Assembly (NCBI RefSeq): GCF_029784155.1
Contig: NC_073692.1
Coordinates: 234,998,503 to 235,062,502 of the forward strand
Length of the DNA: 64,000 bases
Source of the DNA: Uranotaenia lowii
Taxonomy: Eukaryota > Arthropoda > Insecta > Diptera > Culicidae
Reading direction: 5' to 3'
In this document: one piece after another, positions 21,736-33,410 of the stretch
How the letters are laid out: every line of letters begins with the position of its first letter
How positions within the stretch are numbered: the first letter of the stretch is position 1
Made by a program: the position numbers and the translations under genes
Notes under the pieces: generated by a model
The model's input: only the letters and a program-made list of their open reading frames with translations
The model's database searches: none
What the model was told of the DNA's origin: nothing

Positions 21736-21885
21736 CTAATATTTATATTTACTCAATAATTGTCTGGCAGAAAGGGCTAAGAAAATGGATTTTCTCTGAA
21801 ATTTAGAAAATAGCGCCTTTAAGTATGCAATGAAACTAGGGTTGAGCCATAGTTTTGAAATTTTCTTCTTCTGACACCGAATAAT
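21736..21885 (-). mobile_element. MITE family A copy 3, right part
   Basis: Starts with the duplicated CTAA and continues the family A interior broken off at 14521 (CAATAATTGTCTGGC, then TAGCGCCTTTAAGTATGCAATG). It stops near 21885, where a Jockey-like fragment begins, so the other TIR is lost. Confidence 0.75.
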
Positions 21886-23830
21886 ATCTTCAACAGATTA
21901 AATCCCTTAGAAACAGTGCGTCGATCGATTTTCTTCGAGTTTCCAACGTGTCTAAACCTATCAACATGCACAAGACTTCGTCAGTTCTGCTTGCCACCCA
22001 AGGTTTCTCAAAGCGTATTTCAAGATCTTCTTCTGAACTCTCTCTAGTCTGTTGATGTATATGTTGTAGTACGGTCGCCACACAATGCCGACATATTCCA
22101 TGAAGGTCCTAACTAATTAAGTGAAGATTGAGGAAATTGGTTCATAACAGCGATGAAAAGAAGAAGTCTCAAGCGACTCCCTAGTGGAACACCAGTGTTG
22201 ACCGAGAAAGTACTAGATCTCACGTTCTCCAGTTCAACGTATTGAGTTCTTTCGATCAGGTACGAACGAATGCATTGTAGACAGAGTCCGGTTATTGCAT
22301 TTTTGCATAATACCGACAGTAGAGCGTTTATACCTATTGATTACGTCAAAGGCTTTGGACATGTCAGTGTATATTGCGTCATCTTGAAAACGTTGCATCA
22401 TCCACTGTGAGGTTCTCGATTTTGTATCTCTAAGGTTCGTTACGGTTGAGCGTTTCTTGAGAAAACCATGTTGAACATCCAAAGTCTTCGTTTCAATCTT
22501 ATCGTATACAATATTTACTCTCAGAAAGTTTGGGTATTGCAGAGAGAATTGCAACACCACGATAATTTTCTACGGTGATCTTGGAACCGTAGGGGAGAGT
22601 GGGGATACTTGATCCCCTTTTCTTGTTTTCACCATATCTTTTTGGAAAAAATTAGCAACTCGCCGTCTTTGACATTTTCTGACAGCTTGTAACTTCAAGT
22701 TTCTATGCTCCAAAAATTAGAACGATACTTGAACCCGTTGATGAACTAGAAGCATTTTCGTGGGAGTAAAAAAATTGCGATTTTTCTGAAGTTAGGGGAG
22801 ACTTGATCCCTATTGAAGGAGACTTGATCTTTTACTCAGGAAGCCCTAATCCTTGTATAAAAATCGAACAAAACCCCAAGATACATTGTTAATTGACTAT
22901 TTTGGTCATGTTTGTTCTCATTTCACAATTTATAGCAGACATAAGATAAAAATTCTCTCAAATTTGTCTCAACGCTAATAACATTGTATACTTAAAGGCG
23001 CTATTTTATATAATTAAGAGAAAATTAATTATTTTTGCTCTTTTCTTCAGACAATTGTTTGATAAATATTAGTTTTTGGATAAATATTAGTAATTTCGTA
23101 ATCAGCAATCATAACGATCAATTCAGAAGAAGAATATGCCGTTTAGAAGGGGGATCAATTGTACCCAACTCTAGGGGATCAATTGTACCCATAATCAACA
23201 TTTTAGAAAACTTTTTCTGAGTTCAATTACTCAAACAATGATTTTGTTAAAAAATTTAAACTACAAGCATTGTTAATTTGCTCATTTTGGCACATTTTTC
23301 TAGAACATTTGATCTTTGTAAGACATTCCAGTTTCGAGATATAGCAAAGGAATCAAGTATCCCCAGGGATCAAGTATCCTCATTCTCCCCCACTATTCTA
23401 TTCTATTTTTTTTTGATTAAAAAAGATTCTCACCTTCAAGGTCATTCACCCTCTGGGAACCGTTCTTGTGTATCTGTATAACATGTGAGATTTTTCAAAA
23501 CTTCGGGAATAATCCGGCAGGAATCGATTTAGTGAAGAGGAAGTGTAAGGGCTTTTCGATTCCACTCATACATTTTTTTTTTCAAGAATGAGTTTGGTCG
23601 AGCGTTAAAATCTTTCATCGTATATCAGATACCGCTATTGTGAATTCTGGTAAGATTTCTACTGGTAATTGGCGTTCTTGTCTTATTTCTGCGTTGTTCA
23701 AAAGATACACACTGTGAAATATTTAGCGAAGAGCTCAGAAGCATATTCTGAAGATTCTGCTTTGTTGTTTTTGTCCAGGGCTGGAAAACAGAAAAAAAAT
23801 GAAAAAAAAATCGCTTAAATGTCAAATTGG
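21886..23830 (-). pseudogene. Jockey-like LINE ORF2 fragment, deleted and split by a MITE
   Basis: On the minus strand, 23830-23391 carries the linker (MYEWNRKALTLPLH-like motif near 23540). After the MITE, 22589-22234 encodes an ENYRGVAILSAIPKLSE block, then a QHGFLKKRSTVTNL and MSKAFDVIN block, which are RT palm motifs. A GVPLGSRL motif follows near 22190. The FADD catalytic block is missing: the frame jumps at about 22100 to a WRPYYN/RLERVQKK tail and LDTLETRRKSIDALF at about 21930. It therefore has an internal deletion, frameshifts and a nested MITE. It has the same general type of C-terminus as the fragment at 7265-8470. Confidence 0.75.
22590..23390 (+). mobile_element. MITE family A, copy 2 (about 800 bp)
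   Basis: Starts TAGGGGAGAGTGGGGATACTTGATCCCC and ends GGGATCAAGTATCCTCATTCTCCCC. Over most of its length it is nearly identical to copy 1 at 3673-4611 but lacks about 130 bp before the right end. It interrupts a Jockey-like ORF2. Confidence 0.85.
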
Positions 23831-24744
23831 TCTAATTAAATCGCCGACCAGTGAGTGGGTAACGAATTTTGCTTCTTGAAAATTATCGTTATAAAATTTT
23901 TTGTAAAGTTTTTGAGAGAGTTTTTCATTGAACATTTCATTTCATTACATCAACCTGAGCATGCCTTATACATAAAACAGAAGTTTTGTTGATTTTGTTT
24001 GGTTCCAGCATGAATTTTTTGGTATCAAGTTAGACTTACGTTTCGAGTTGACATATTCCCAAAATCGTTTTGGTTCGGATTGAACATTTGGTTGTAGTTC
24101 GTTCAAATAATGATGTTTCAACTCCAAGTGACAAAAGAAAGATTTGAAATCTGTTCCGGCTTAATTGGCAGATGTAATCTACCGGCCAAAAGTTTGGCAT
24201 CACCCCCTAAAAACATGAAAATTTTGATCAACCGTATCTCAGTCCTTTTATGACATATTCCTATTCTTAAGACCTCATTCAAGAGATCGTGAGCGAAACC
24301 TTCTTTGTAAACTTTTGACGAAATGTTAATGTTGAGTTTATATTACTTAAATTCAGCATAAAGTTAGAACATTTTCCGAAAACTGCACTCTAAATTCAAA
24401 TCCGATCATCTCAGTGTGGGGTGAGCCAAATATCAAAATTCGAGTTGCATTCGAATCGTTTTTTCATACTTATCAAAACACATTTGTTTAATTTTGTGCA
24501 AAAAATTTGCAGTACGCTTTTATCACTTGTCATGAACAAATTTGAATGAAATACAAAGTCCAAAAAATTTCAAACAACGTTTTGCAAGATTTCGATGTAG
24601 TATATTGACCTTAAAAAAAAAGTTTGTGATTTTTCCTTTAATTCAGTTGATTATCCAAAATACATGCTAATTACCGAAAATTAAAATTTAAAGATAAGAT
24701 ACTAGATTAAAAGACTTGTTTTGCCTATATCAGGCAGGTTAGTT
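23831..24744. other. Non-coding stretch with one Tc1-like motif
   Basis: The only recognisable sequence is CCGGCCAAAAGTTTGGCATCACCCC at about 24182-24206, which resembles Tc1-like TIRs. I found no inverted partner. The rest is AT-rich without ORFs of interest. Confidence 0.35.
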
Positions 24745-25797
24745 AAGGGTTACCATACGTTCTCTTTTAAGAGTACATGTACTTTTTTTTGATCGAAAAA
24801 TTGGCGTACTCTTCTTTTTGTGAAATTTTGGGAAAGGTACTCCTTTTTTATGAGAGCAATTTAATTAGAAAATGAACTTGTCTGTTTCAGTATGTTCAAC
24901 TGCGTTTACCACATCTTATATATACAAGAAATATGGAAGAAATACAACTTACAAAAACTTTCAATACCTTACCTAAACATCCGTATTGAGGTAGACATCT
25001 TTGAATCGTAATTTTGTGTACGCGCAATAAGCGCCTTTGAGTATGCAATGAAACTCCGAACAGTTGACGAAAAGCACTTATTTTAAGCAATATACTCGAA
25101 TGGTTCGTCGCGCACTAATCTAACATATTGTATGATAAAAAAAATAAACGCGCCTTAAATCTCGTATTGAAATCCAGTATTTTATCGGGTTTTGTGTGGT
25201 TTGTCAGTATAACATCAAATACTTGTTTTTCTTCGAATATTCCAAATAGGAATAATAAGTCCCTGACTTTTCTCTTTTCATTGTAGAAAAAAATATGTCA
25301 AAATTTATAATTATTATATACTAGTTATGACGTATGAAGTATGAGCATTCCAGAAATTTTCCTGAGCGTATGCGGGCTTGGACAATCCGGGCATTTTACC
25401 CAAAAACCTGTCAAAATCCGGTCATTGGATTTTAAAATTTTCATTTAAAAAACTGGACAATATCCGGAAAAAATGTGACAAAAATGCAAACTTTTCTCAT
25501 GTAAATTCAAGATATTCAATTTATGTAAATTCTATGTAATGAAAAACGTAATTTTGATTTGCTTCGATTTAGAATAAACCCGGTTTTTGCTTCGATTTAG
25601 AATAAACACGGAGATTTTACGGACCAGAAAAAAACAGGCAATCTGAGATGCTTACTCAGAATAATAATAATAACAAGTTGGAAATATCAGAATGACTTCA
25701 AATAGCTCTGTTATTTAATTTTAAAGAGTTTTTCTTATTCTTTTAGATTTTTTCTTAAATTGTACTCTTTTTAGCATTGTGGGTTATGGTAACCCTA
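24745..25797 (+). mobile_element. hAT-like MITE family B, 1,053-bp copy with 8-bp duplication
   Basis: Left AAGGGTTACCATACG, right GGGTTATGGTAACCCTA, with target duplication GGTTAGTT at 24737-24744 and 25798-25805. The subterminal CTCTTTTAAGAGTAC and the inner GCGCCTTTGAGTATGCAATG motif match other copies. Inside, GCTTCGATTTAGAATAAAC is directly repeated near 25560-25610. Confidence 0.88.
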
Positions 25798-25849
25798 GGT
25801 TAGTTGACTCTATTACGAAAGAAAAATAGGCTAACCATATAAAAATTAT

Positions 25850-26740
25850 GCTATTTATCATTGAAACTAAATCTCGAAACTGGAATGACTTACAAAAGTC
25901 AAATTCTCTAGAAAAATCTGCCAAATGGAGCAAAACAACTTATTATAAGCTCAAAAATTTATATCAAAATAATTTTTAAAGTATTGAACTTGGTTTTAAA
26001 AATTTCACAAAATGTGACATGAAATATTTTCATCACTTTAAAATGTTTCTTACATGAAAAAATTATAACAAAAATATTAATGATAAAATATCAATCGTTA
26101 GAGTGCAATGTGAATTTCATAGTGCCACATTTTCAAATCAATGGTAAACTTTCAACTTTTTTCAGAAAAAGATTTCAAAAACGGTTCATTATGTTTACAA
26201 TTGATCCCTAGAGTCAAAAAAGTTATGTTCTTCTTTTGAATGGATCGTGATCATTGCTAATTGCTAATCATTGCAAGATTACTAATATTTAATTAAAAAC
26301 TAATTTTTATCCAATAACTCTGGAAAAGGGCTAAAAATCTTGATTTTCTCTTAATTAGGCGCCTTTAAGTATGCAATGTCCTTAGGGTTGAGACAAAGTT
26401 ATGGAACTTTCTTCTTCCGACACTTATAAATTGTTAAATGAGAACAAACTTAAGCAAAATAGTAAATTGAAATTCTATCTTGGGGTTTTGTTTGATTTTT
26501 TTTCCAAGGATTAGGGCTTCCTGAATAAAGGATTTAGTCTCCTTCAATAGAGGATCAAGTCTTCCTTAACTTTCAAAATATCGCATTTTTTTACTCCCAT
26601 GAAAATGCCTCTAGTTCATCAACGGGTTCAAGTATCATTCAAATTTTGGAGTATAGAACTTGAAACTACATGCTGTCAGAAATTGTGAAAGGGTGCGAGT
26701 TGCTAAGTTTTTCCAAAAAGATATGTAGAAAACAAGAACT
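25850..26740 (-). mobile_element. MITE family A, copy 4, degenerate ends
   Basis: The interior follows family A in inverted orientation: CTCGAAACTGGAATGACTTACAAAAGTC, CAATTGATCCCTAGAG, GGCGCCTTTAAGTATGCAATG, TCATCAACGGGTTCAAGTATC and TTTTTCCAAAAAGATATG. The terminal GGGGAGA repeats are missing or decayed. It is older than copies 1 and 2. Confidence 0.75.
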
Positions 26741-28544
26741 TTAACATTGAACAACTTTAGATTTTTGCATTTTTTTTTGTGCTCAATATTCTATCTGATT
26801 GCGTTATAATCTTGTTATTATGCTATAAAAGGTTGATTTCGTTAAGTTATTATCACAAAAACTTTTTGATATAATTTTAGATATTTTAATATCCTACAAG
26901 TACCTCATTTTGATAGCAAACGTTGAATATCCAAATATCTCATCTTTATTTAATTTGGCTTTTCTCTTCTGATCGAGATTCCAAGAACCTATCAATCTCT
27001 GCTCATTTTTTTTTCTTGCGAAACGGGTGGGTTATGAAATCTCAAATTATTGGAACAATTAATGTAAAACGTTTTTAGTGAGCTGATAAAAGAAATCTTT
27101 AATTTTTAAATGGATTAAAAATTGTATGAAACATTTTAATCTTCAATAACTAGAGCTTTTACTTTAGTGAGTGAGTGGCTCATGAAGCTGCAGCCAACAA
27201 AATGATCTGCAGGAAACAATTTCCTAGTGATGATGTACGTCACGTCATATCGAATAATCATTGTAAAGACAGAATGACTTTGTGGAATTGGAAAAAAGTT
27301 CATAGGAAATATGAAAACATTATTTTCGCAACCCACAGAGAATATCAGAAAAAGTTTAGCAGACGTTAAGAGCTGCTGGTTACTGTTTTGAATAAGCTTT
27401 CTCCACCGAGCGCTCAATTCATGCATATTGTTTCGGTCTTCAATTGTCCGTGGACAATACGGCTGAAAACATAATAAAAGTATGATTTATGATCCTTCGT
27501 CGTTCTCCTTCCCGGTCCAGCAAATGTGGGTACCTACAGAAAATCATGAAGCGAGAACAAAACAGCAACCAAATGGCAGTAAAACGCCTGTTTGCCATAA
27601 GAACATTACACTGCCATTTTTATTCCCGCGAGGCGAGAAAGCTGTTTTGTTAAAAACAATTCAGCAAAACAAAGTCCCGAAGACGCCTCGGCTACATTTT
27701 AAGACATTCGCCCATAAGGAAGCTGAACAAAAGCTGCCCAAAGCCACTGACAAGAAATGACCAATGACCGAGAAGTGAGAAACGACGACACAAAGCGTGT
27801 TTTGATGTGTCACACTTTATGTTTATTTGCGTGTGATTCTTGTATGATCAATTAGTGTGGCGTTCGGTCTTCGCGCTGATGGAGACAAATCGAGAACTGT
27901 GATAAGCGTGCCTGTTTAATGGAAAACAAAAATAACGACCAGGTCAGGCGTTTTATTCGATTCGTTGAGGAGGGGCCGGACGGTGATAAACACTAATAAA
28001 TTAAGCATTTGTTATCAGTAAGAACAAAAAGGCAATGAGAAAGCTGACGTGCATTGGATTCCTTTGAAAAATGAACAGGGGGTAAGTAACATACTTCATC
28101 AAAGAATCTTTGCAATGATTCATTTGCTGTCAATTGAAATTGCAATTCTTGTTTCTCTGTTCAAGCCAAACCATTCGGGTCCAATTGTATTTCTTTATAT
28201 CTCTACAAGTGTTTGTTTTTGCTGAACTGGCGTACAAAAAAGTATGCCGGAATATGGTTTACATTGTTAAACATGTGTCCTTTCAATCTTTTAATGGTCT
28301 TATAGATAAGTCGCTGGTCAAACATTACGAATGGTCTTTAAACCGTCTTTGTGTGAAAATTGTTAACTAAACTGTGGCCTAACGTAGTGTTGTGCTATAT
28401 CGGTTATCTTATCAGCCAGTGATGGTTAACATGGTATACGCATGTTAATAAACAGTAGCAATTTAAGTTCTGTTAGTAGAAAAATAATCTTCATTAAAAT
28501 CGTTGTCTACAATTGATATAGATACAAAAAAGCATAAACTAGAC
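26741..28544. other. Unique-looking non-coding region
   Basis: No transposon ends, RNAs or recognisable domains are seen. The 27480-27990 part has more balanced base composition than its flanks, and a 92-codon open frame (27482-27760) shows no known motif and low complexity in Lys and Gln. It could hold host regulatory DNA, which cannot be judged from sequence alone. Confidence 0.35.
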
Positions 28545-28639
28545 TAGGGTTACCAGATCCCGCAACACCAAAAAGAGTACATTGAGATAATTTATCCAAA
28601 AAGTCAGAAGAAACGATACAACTCCGATTTTGCAAGCTC

Positions 28640-28781
28640 TCTGCCATCAGGTTGATACAAGATTCATTCATTTATCGAGCTTTGCGCCCGGATGGTATGC
28701 AAAACAGAAGTAAATGGATGTACATGTTTCGTATTATCCGAGGAGCCCCTGCTACCTCGAATAAGCGGGGTTCTACTGTAA
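28640..28781. mobile_element. Pogo-like MITE remnant
   Basis: The right end CTACCTCGAATAAGCGGGGTTCTACTGTA and the inner ATTTATCGAGCTTTGCGCCCGGATGGTATGC match the copies at 11151 and 31144. The left terminus is decayed. Confidence 0.55.
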
Positions 28782-28862
28782 ATGGAAACCAAAATATTTC
28801 AGTTCAAGCTAATACTGTTAATTCGTTGAGGATATGCAAAAGTTGGAATTTTCGAAGTGATA

Positions 28863-30144
28863 AAGGGTGATACGGTCAAAATTTGGTCAAGGGAAAACGC
28901 GTGTAAATCGTAGAAATCGTTTATTTAAAAAATCAAGTAAAATTTCTTTTTCAAGTTTAATTAGTATAAAATTCAAGAAAAATCTTCATTTAGGCTTTCG
29001 CTTTTCCAAATCCGAATTGCCGGGCCTTACGCTTAACCCCTGCCATCAGATTTTGTACAGCCACTTTGTCCACCTTCTTCGCCGCAGAAAGCCAGTTTGC
29101 CTTGAACTGCTGCTCGTCCTTAGCAGTTTTTTGGTCTTCTTTAGGTTTCGCTTGACAATAGCCCAGTATGTTTCAATTGGGCGGAGCTTTGGCGTGTTGG
29201 GAGGGTTCTTGTTCTTGGGAACCACCTGCACGTTGTTAGCGGCGTACCACTCCATGGCCTTTTTACCGTAATGGCAAGATGCCAAATCCAGCCAAAACAG
29301 TACGGAACAACCGTGTTTCTTCAGGAAAGGCAGCGGACGTTTATTCAAACACTCTTTCACGTAAATTTCTTGGTTGACAGTCCCGGAAGCTATGAAAATG
29401 CTGCTTTTCAAGTCACAGGTACAGATGGCTTGCCAAACCAGATATTTCTTCGCGAGCTTTGACAGTTTCATGTGCTTGAAAATATCTGCTACCTTTCCCC
29501 TTCATTTTACCGTTTAAACTCCTGTCCCGGAAGCTGCTTGTAGTCGGCTTTGACGTAGGTTTCGTCGTCCATTACCACGCAGTCAAACTTCGTCAGCATC
29601 GTCGTGTACAGCCTCCGGGATCGCGCTTTGGCCGTCGTGTTTTGTTTATCATCGCGATTTGGAGTCACTACCTTCTTGTAAGTCGATAGTCCGGCTCGTT
29701 TTTTTGGCTCGATGCACGGTTGTAGACGATACACCAAGCTGATTTGCGGCATCTCGGAGAGAGAGGTTAGGGTTTCGCTTGAAAGTACCGGCAACTCTCT
29801 TTGTCGTCTCAGCGGCTTCCGGTTTTCGATTTCCCCCCGATCCAGACTTCCTGGCTGTTGACAAACGCTCCCCAAACACTTTAATTACATTTGTAACGGT
29901 CATCTCTTGGTAACTTTTTGCGATTTTGCCAGCTTTTCGTGCGAGAAGCTCGATGCGCGAGCAAAAGTTTGATACGCTGCTCTTCTTCCTTGGACGGCAT
30001 TTTGACAACTGAAGAGTGAATTCCAAAATCAATATAGGAGCAACATTCTACACACACACACACACCTTCAAAATGAGAGGTTTTTTGAATGCAAAATTGA
30101 ATAAGTCAAGTTGATATTGACCAAATTTTGACCGTAGCACCCTT
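28863..30144 (-). mobile_element. ITmD37E-type mariner transposon (1,282 bp)
   Basis: The inverted termini AAGGGTGATACGGTCAAAATTTGGTCAA (left) and its partner AAGGGTGCTACGGTCAAAATTTGGTCAA are flanked by TA on both sides (28861-28862 and 30145-30146), the target duplication of Tc1/mariner elements. A (CA)n run lies in the 5' leader at about 30048-30064. The transposase inside is broken. Confidence 0.93.
28990..30000 (-). pseudogene. Mariner (DD37E) transposase, frameshifted
   Basis: A cut-and-paste DDE transposase, about 335 codons from the ATG at 29998-30000 to the stop at 28990-28992. The N-terminus has a helix-turn-helix region with NLSLRDAANQLGVSSTTVHR at about 29760. The first catalytic Asp is in VVMDDETYVKADY (about 29560), and the second is in FWLDLASCHYG (about 29290). 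The catalytic Glu is in LRPIETYWAI, 37 residues later, which defines the DD37E class. Reading requires at least three frame changes (near 29940, between 29700 and 29650, and near 29480), so it cannot be functional. DD37E mariners were described from mosquitoes, which supports the host assignment. Confidence 0.9.
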
Positions 30145-30741
30145 TAGCAGTATTTGGATGATGCTGATGCTGTGAAACCACAAAAAAAAACACATTATAA
30201 AACAATCCATTTCCAATTCCATTTGTCTTTTTTATAGTCGCGTTCATATCCTTTTGATTACTGTTTGCATACTCAAAGGCGCTTATCGCGCTCACGTCTA
30301 AAAATGCATGTTAATGATATTAAGATGTTAAGGTAATTTGTTGTAAGCAGTATTCTTTCTGTAGTTTTTGCATAAGATGTGAAACAACCTCATAGAAAGG
30401 AAGTAATACATAGGTTTTTCAGATAAAATGTTATTCAACAACAAGTACATTTGGTGAAATTTCACAAATAGAAGAGTACGCCCATTTTTCGATCGAAAAA
30501 GTGTACATGCACTCTTGAAAGGGTACGTATGGTAACCCTAGACTAGACATATACCAAATGTAAAATATTAGTATACGTAGAACTAGTAAAAGGAAAACAA
30601 AGTGGTGCAAAGTTGATGAAACGCTTATAAACGCCTTTAATTTATAAAGGAACTTTACAAGGAGCTTCGAACAAAACCCTCAAGACATTACCTACCCTTA
30701 ATCGAGGCTTAAACGGGGCTTCATGCGACATCAGGGTTAGT

Positions 30742-31560
30742 TAGGGATACCATACGTACTCTTTTAAGAGTACTTGTACTCTTTTTCGATTGATAAATAT
30801 GCGTACTCTTCTTTTTGTGAAATTTGACCAAATGTACTCTTTTTTTGTTTGAAAGACATTTGATCAGAAAATTCAAAATATAAAGGAAAGGAATACAGCT
30901 TACGACAAATAACTTTAAAAAATAATAAAGATGCATTCCTAGTCGTTTAAAACAGTGAGCACGATAAGCTCCTTTAGTATGCAAACAGTAATCAATATGT
31001 GGAAAATTGAGGTATAGTGCAAGAATATTTTAAAAGAAAGTTTAAAATTGTGATGTAAGCTACATATGACCTCCAAGACATTAGCAGTATTTAATGAAAT
31101 TGAAATATTTCGGTGCCATATCAGAGAGCACGAAATATGTATGTACAGTAAGAACTCCGTTCATCCGAGCTCCGGTTATCCGGGGCCACAATTTTTATCC
31201 GAAATCCATGTAAAAATGTGTTTCATCATCGCGATATATTGTTAAGCTATGAAATTGATGTCTCTGGCAAGTTTAGCAACTAAACTTGCCAGAAATGTTG
31301 ATTAAAAAGAAAAATAAAATCCAAGTTAAAACCGAGCTATGCGCCTGGATGATATGCAATACCAGAGCAGAAAGGTTTGTCAATGTATTTCGTAATCCGA
31401 GGTGGTCCCTTCCCCAACTACCTCGGGTAAACAGGGTTCTGTACATCACTTTGCATACCATTCGGGCGCGAAGCTTGATAATATTTGGACGTTTTTCTTG
31501 ACTTTTTGGATAAATGATCTCAATGTACTCTTTTTGGTGTCACGGGATATGGTAACCCTA
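30742..31560 (+). mobile_element. hAT-like MITE family B, 819-bp copy
   Basis: Left TAGGGATACCATACGTACTCTTTTAAGAGTAC, right CACGGGATATGGTAACCCTA. The flanks match only over five bases (GGTTA). A pogo-like MITE is nested at 31144-31445. Confidence 0.8.
31144..31445. mobile_element. Pogo-like MITE, 302 bp
   Basis: GTACAGTAAGAACTCCGTTCATCCGAG on the left pairs with CCTCGGGTAAACAGGGTTCTGTAC on the right. Pogo/Tigger-type elements have CAGT-starting TIRs and TA duplications, and flanking TA cannot be shown cleanly here. Non-coding. Confidence 0.7.
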
Positions 31561-31562
31561 GG

Positions 31563-31885
31563 TTACATGCAACATTTGAATATCACAACAGTTATTCAAT
31601 GTTTATTTTAATATAATGTAATCAAGTTGCCATTTTATGATAACAAAATGATGATGACATAATTTCTCACATATTAAGCTAATTTTTCAAATTTTTGGTT
31701 CTTATAGAAAATTTGAAAAAAAAATCGAGCAAAAGAGGTACGAATTTTATTGTTTTTCGACGCCGAAAAAAAAAATTACCCTCTATAACAGATTGACTTG
31801 GTCATTCCAACTACAAAAATATTTTTCGGATCATCAATTTTTCCCAAATAAATATTTTTATAATTCAGTTACCTGTCTGGGGTAA
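31563..31885. repeat. Interspersed repeat, copy 2 of the 6045-6385 sequence
   Basis: Shares TTAATATAATGTAATCAAGTT, AAAAAAATCGAGCAAAAGA and TTCAGTTACC with 6045-6385. No ends or ORFs identified. Confidence 0.6.
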
Positions 31886-32268
31886 AATGCAACAAAAAAA
31901 AAATAAAAATGTCATCACTTTTAGCGAAATTTCCGTTACTTTATAGTAGCCTGATTATGCCTGATTTTCATTTTACCAGTTCCCTGATTTTTGAGAAAAA
32001 AATGTTAGCAACCCTGCTCACTAAACTCTGGTCCAGGAAGCTCCTAATACAGTCAAACCGTACCACAGCACATTGCAACTTTGGAATCGGAGGTAAACAC
32101 CATTCACTTGTACTCGGCATCCAGGCAATCTGAACACGAACAGAAAAAAGTCGGGTCGATGGTTTTAAGAAAGCCGATATAGATCTAACTGGTTTTCGTG
32201 TACATCGTTTAAAATTACAATATTTACAAAGCATTTATAGATTTAAATTTTTTTATATTACGTTTGAT

Positions 32269-32586
32269 TTGTCGACCTTAGCAGTGAAAAGTGATGTGCT
32301 TTATAGTAGGGACATCTAAAGATTATGAAATTTTTATATAGAAGGATAGAAGGTCAATGTGTGGTGGTAGATGCAACTGTATCTGTATCTACCACTTCAT
32401 AGTAGTTGGCCCGTGAGGAACAAATATTTGATATGTGATGATAATGCTTCTAAATAAATTCTACGCGCCCATTTTCACCATCTTTCATTTCATCTAACCT
32501 TCTATCCATCTACATATATAAAAATTTCATAATCTTTAGGTGTTCCTACTAGAAAGGACATCACTTTTCACCGCTAAGGCCGACAA
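32269..32586. mobile_element. MITE with ~85-bp inverted arms
   Basis: The left arm TTGTCGACCTTAGCAGTGAAAAGTGATG...AAAGATTATGAAATTTTTATATA is matched by the right arm in reverse (starting TTGTCGGCCTTAGCGGTGAAAAGTGATG). 318 bp, non-coding. It lies just beyond the 3' end of the Gag fragment and may have trimmed it. Confidence 0.85.
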
Positions 32587-32589
32587 ATT

Positions 32590-33410
32590 CAAAGTAACAT
32601 ACAAACACTACGGTGGTTAATCTCTTCATAAATTTTCTTAGTTTTTTTATGAGATGATCCTGGTTGGACCGCGCCATGAGGACATGCGCGTTTGATGTGC
32701 CCTTTAATTCCACAGTTGTAACAAACCGATAGGGCTGCCGGGCAACCTTATGAGCTATGTTGAAAACTTGCACAATGGCCGTGGATTTGGCTGGCTCATC
32801 CTCCCACCACGACTGCTTTTAGGTTTTTTGCTGTGCTATTTTTTCACTGCAGCCGCCAAATGCCTATGTTCGATGTATTTATCGGTTATTTTTATTGCTT
32901 CTATTTCCCTAATACGATCGAACAGTAACGTAAAGTTCGCCTTCACTGCGTCCAATTTCATGGCCTCTACCCGAAGCTCCTTGTCTTTTGCTATGTGAGC
33001 TGAAATTTTCAGGATTTCCCGGCAATCAAAATTACAAGTTTTTGCTGTTTCTGCAACCCTGGTCAGAAACTGAGAATTTGACTCAGTTTTATTTTGCCAC
33101 ATGGTTGAAAACTTCTGCCGATTGAGGAATATCATGAATCCTGATGAGAAATGTTTTCTTAATCGTGAAATTGTATTAGTAAATGGCATCACTCTCTCAT
33201 CATGATCCTCAACCGACGATGCTGTGGTGTTCAAAATCGTTATCAGCTTGGCACCCTCTATTTTCAAAAGTTTTGTTTTGGTTTGTTCGTCTTCGATGCC
33301 AGCGAGTTGCATTGTATTGTTGAACATTTCCAACCATGTAGAAAACGATTGTTGGTCAATTTCTTCGCACTCGGGCAAGCTGAGAGCTGTAATACTTCCG
33401 ACCTGATTGT
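32590..33410 (-). pseudogene. LTR-retrotransposon Gag fragment with CCHC knuckle
   Basis: The minus-strand frame 33408-32836 encodes a capsid-like domain with motifs FSTWLEMFNNTMQLAGI, FLNRQKFSTMWQ and SNSQFLTRVAE (retrotransposon Gag pattern). In another frame, 32723-32682 encodes a zinc knuckle C-x2-C-x4-H-x4-C (CYNCGIKGH...C). The N-terminus is absent. At 33408-33410 the sequence changes abruptly to the stop codon of the toti-like RdRp, and the 3' side ends at a MITE. No protease or RT follows, so only an internal Gag piece is present. The family (Mag, other gypsy, or BEL) cannot be decided. Confidence 0.75.

Larger units (their letters stand above)
28545..30540 (-). mobile_element. hAT-like MITE family B copy holding a mariner
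   Basis: Left end TAGGGTTACCAGATCC, right end GTACGTATGGTAACCCTA. The flanks AACTAGAC (28537-28544) and GACTAGAC (30541-30548) match at 7 of 8 bases, consistent with an aged 8-bp duplication. A pogo-like MITE remnant ends near 28781 (GCGGGGTTCTACTGTA), and an ITmD37E mariner sits at 28863-30144. Confidence 0.8.

Noticed and set aside
24182..24206. Tc1-like terminal motif GGCCAAAAGTTTGGCATCA
   Set aside because: No inverted partner or transposase within several kb, so an element cannot be claimed.
27482..27760. 92-codon plus-strand open frame
   Set aside because: Low-complexity Lys/Gln-rich translation without recognisable motif, and a similar frame lies antisense nearby.
30742..31560. Clean 8-bp target duplication for this family B copy
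   Set aside because: The flanks agree over only five bases (GGTTA), so the duplication is not claimed.
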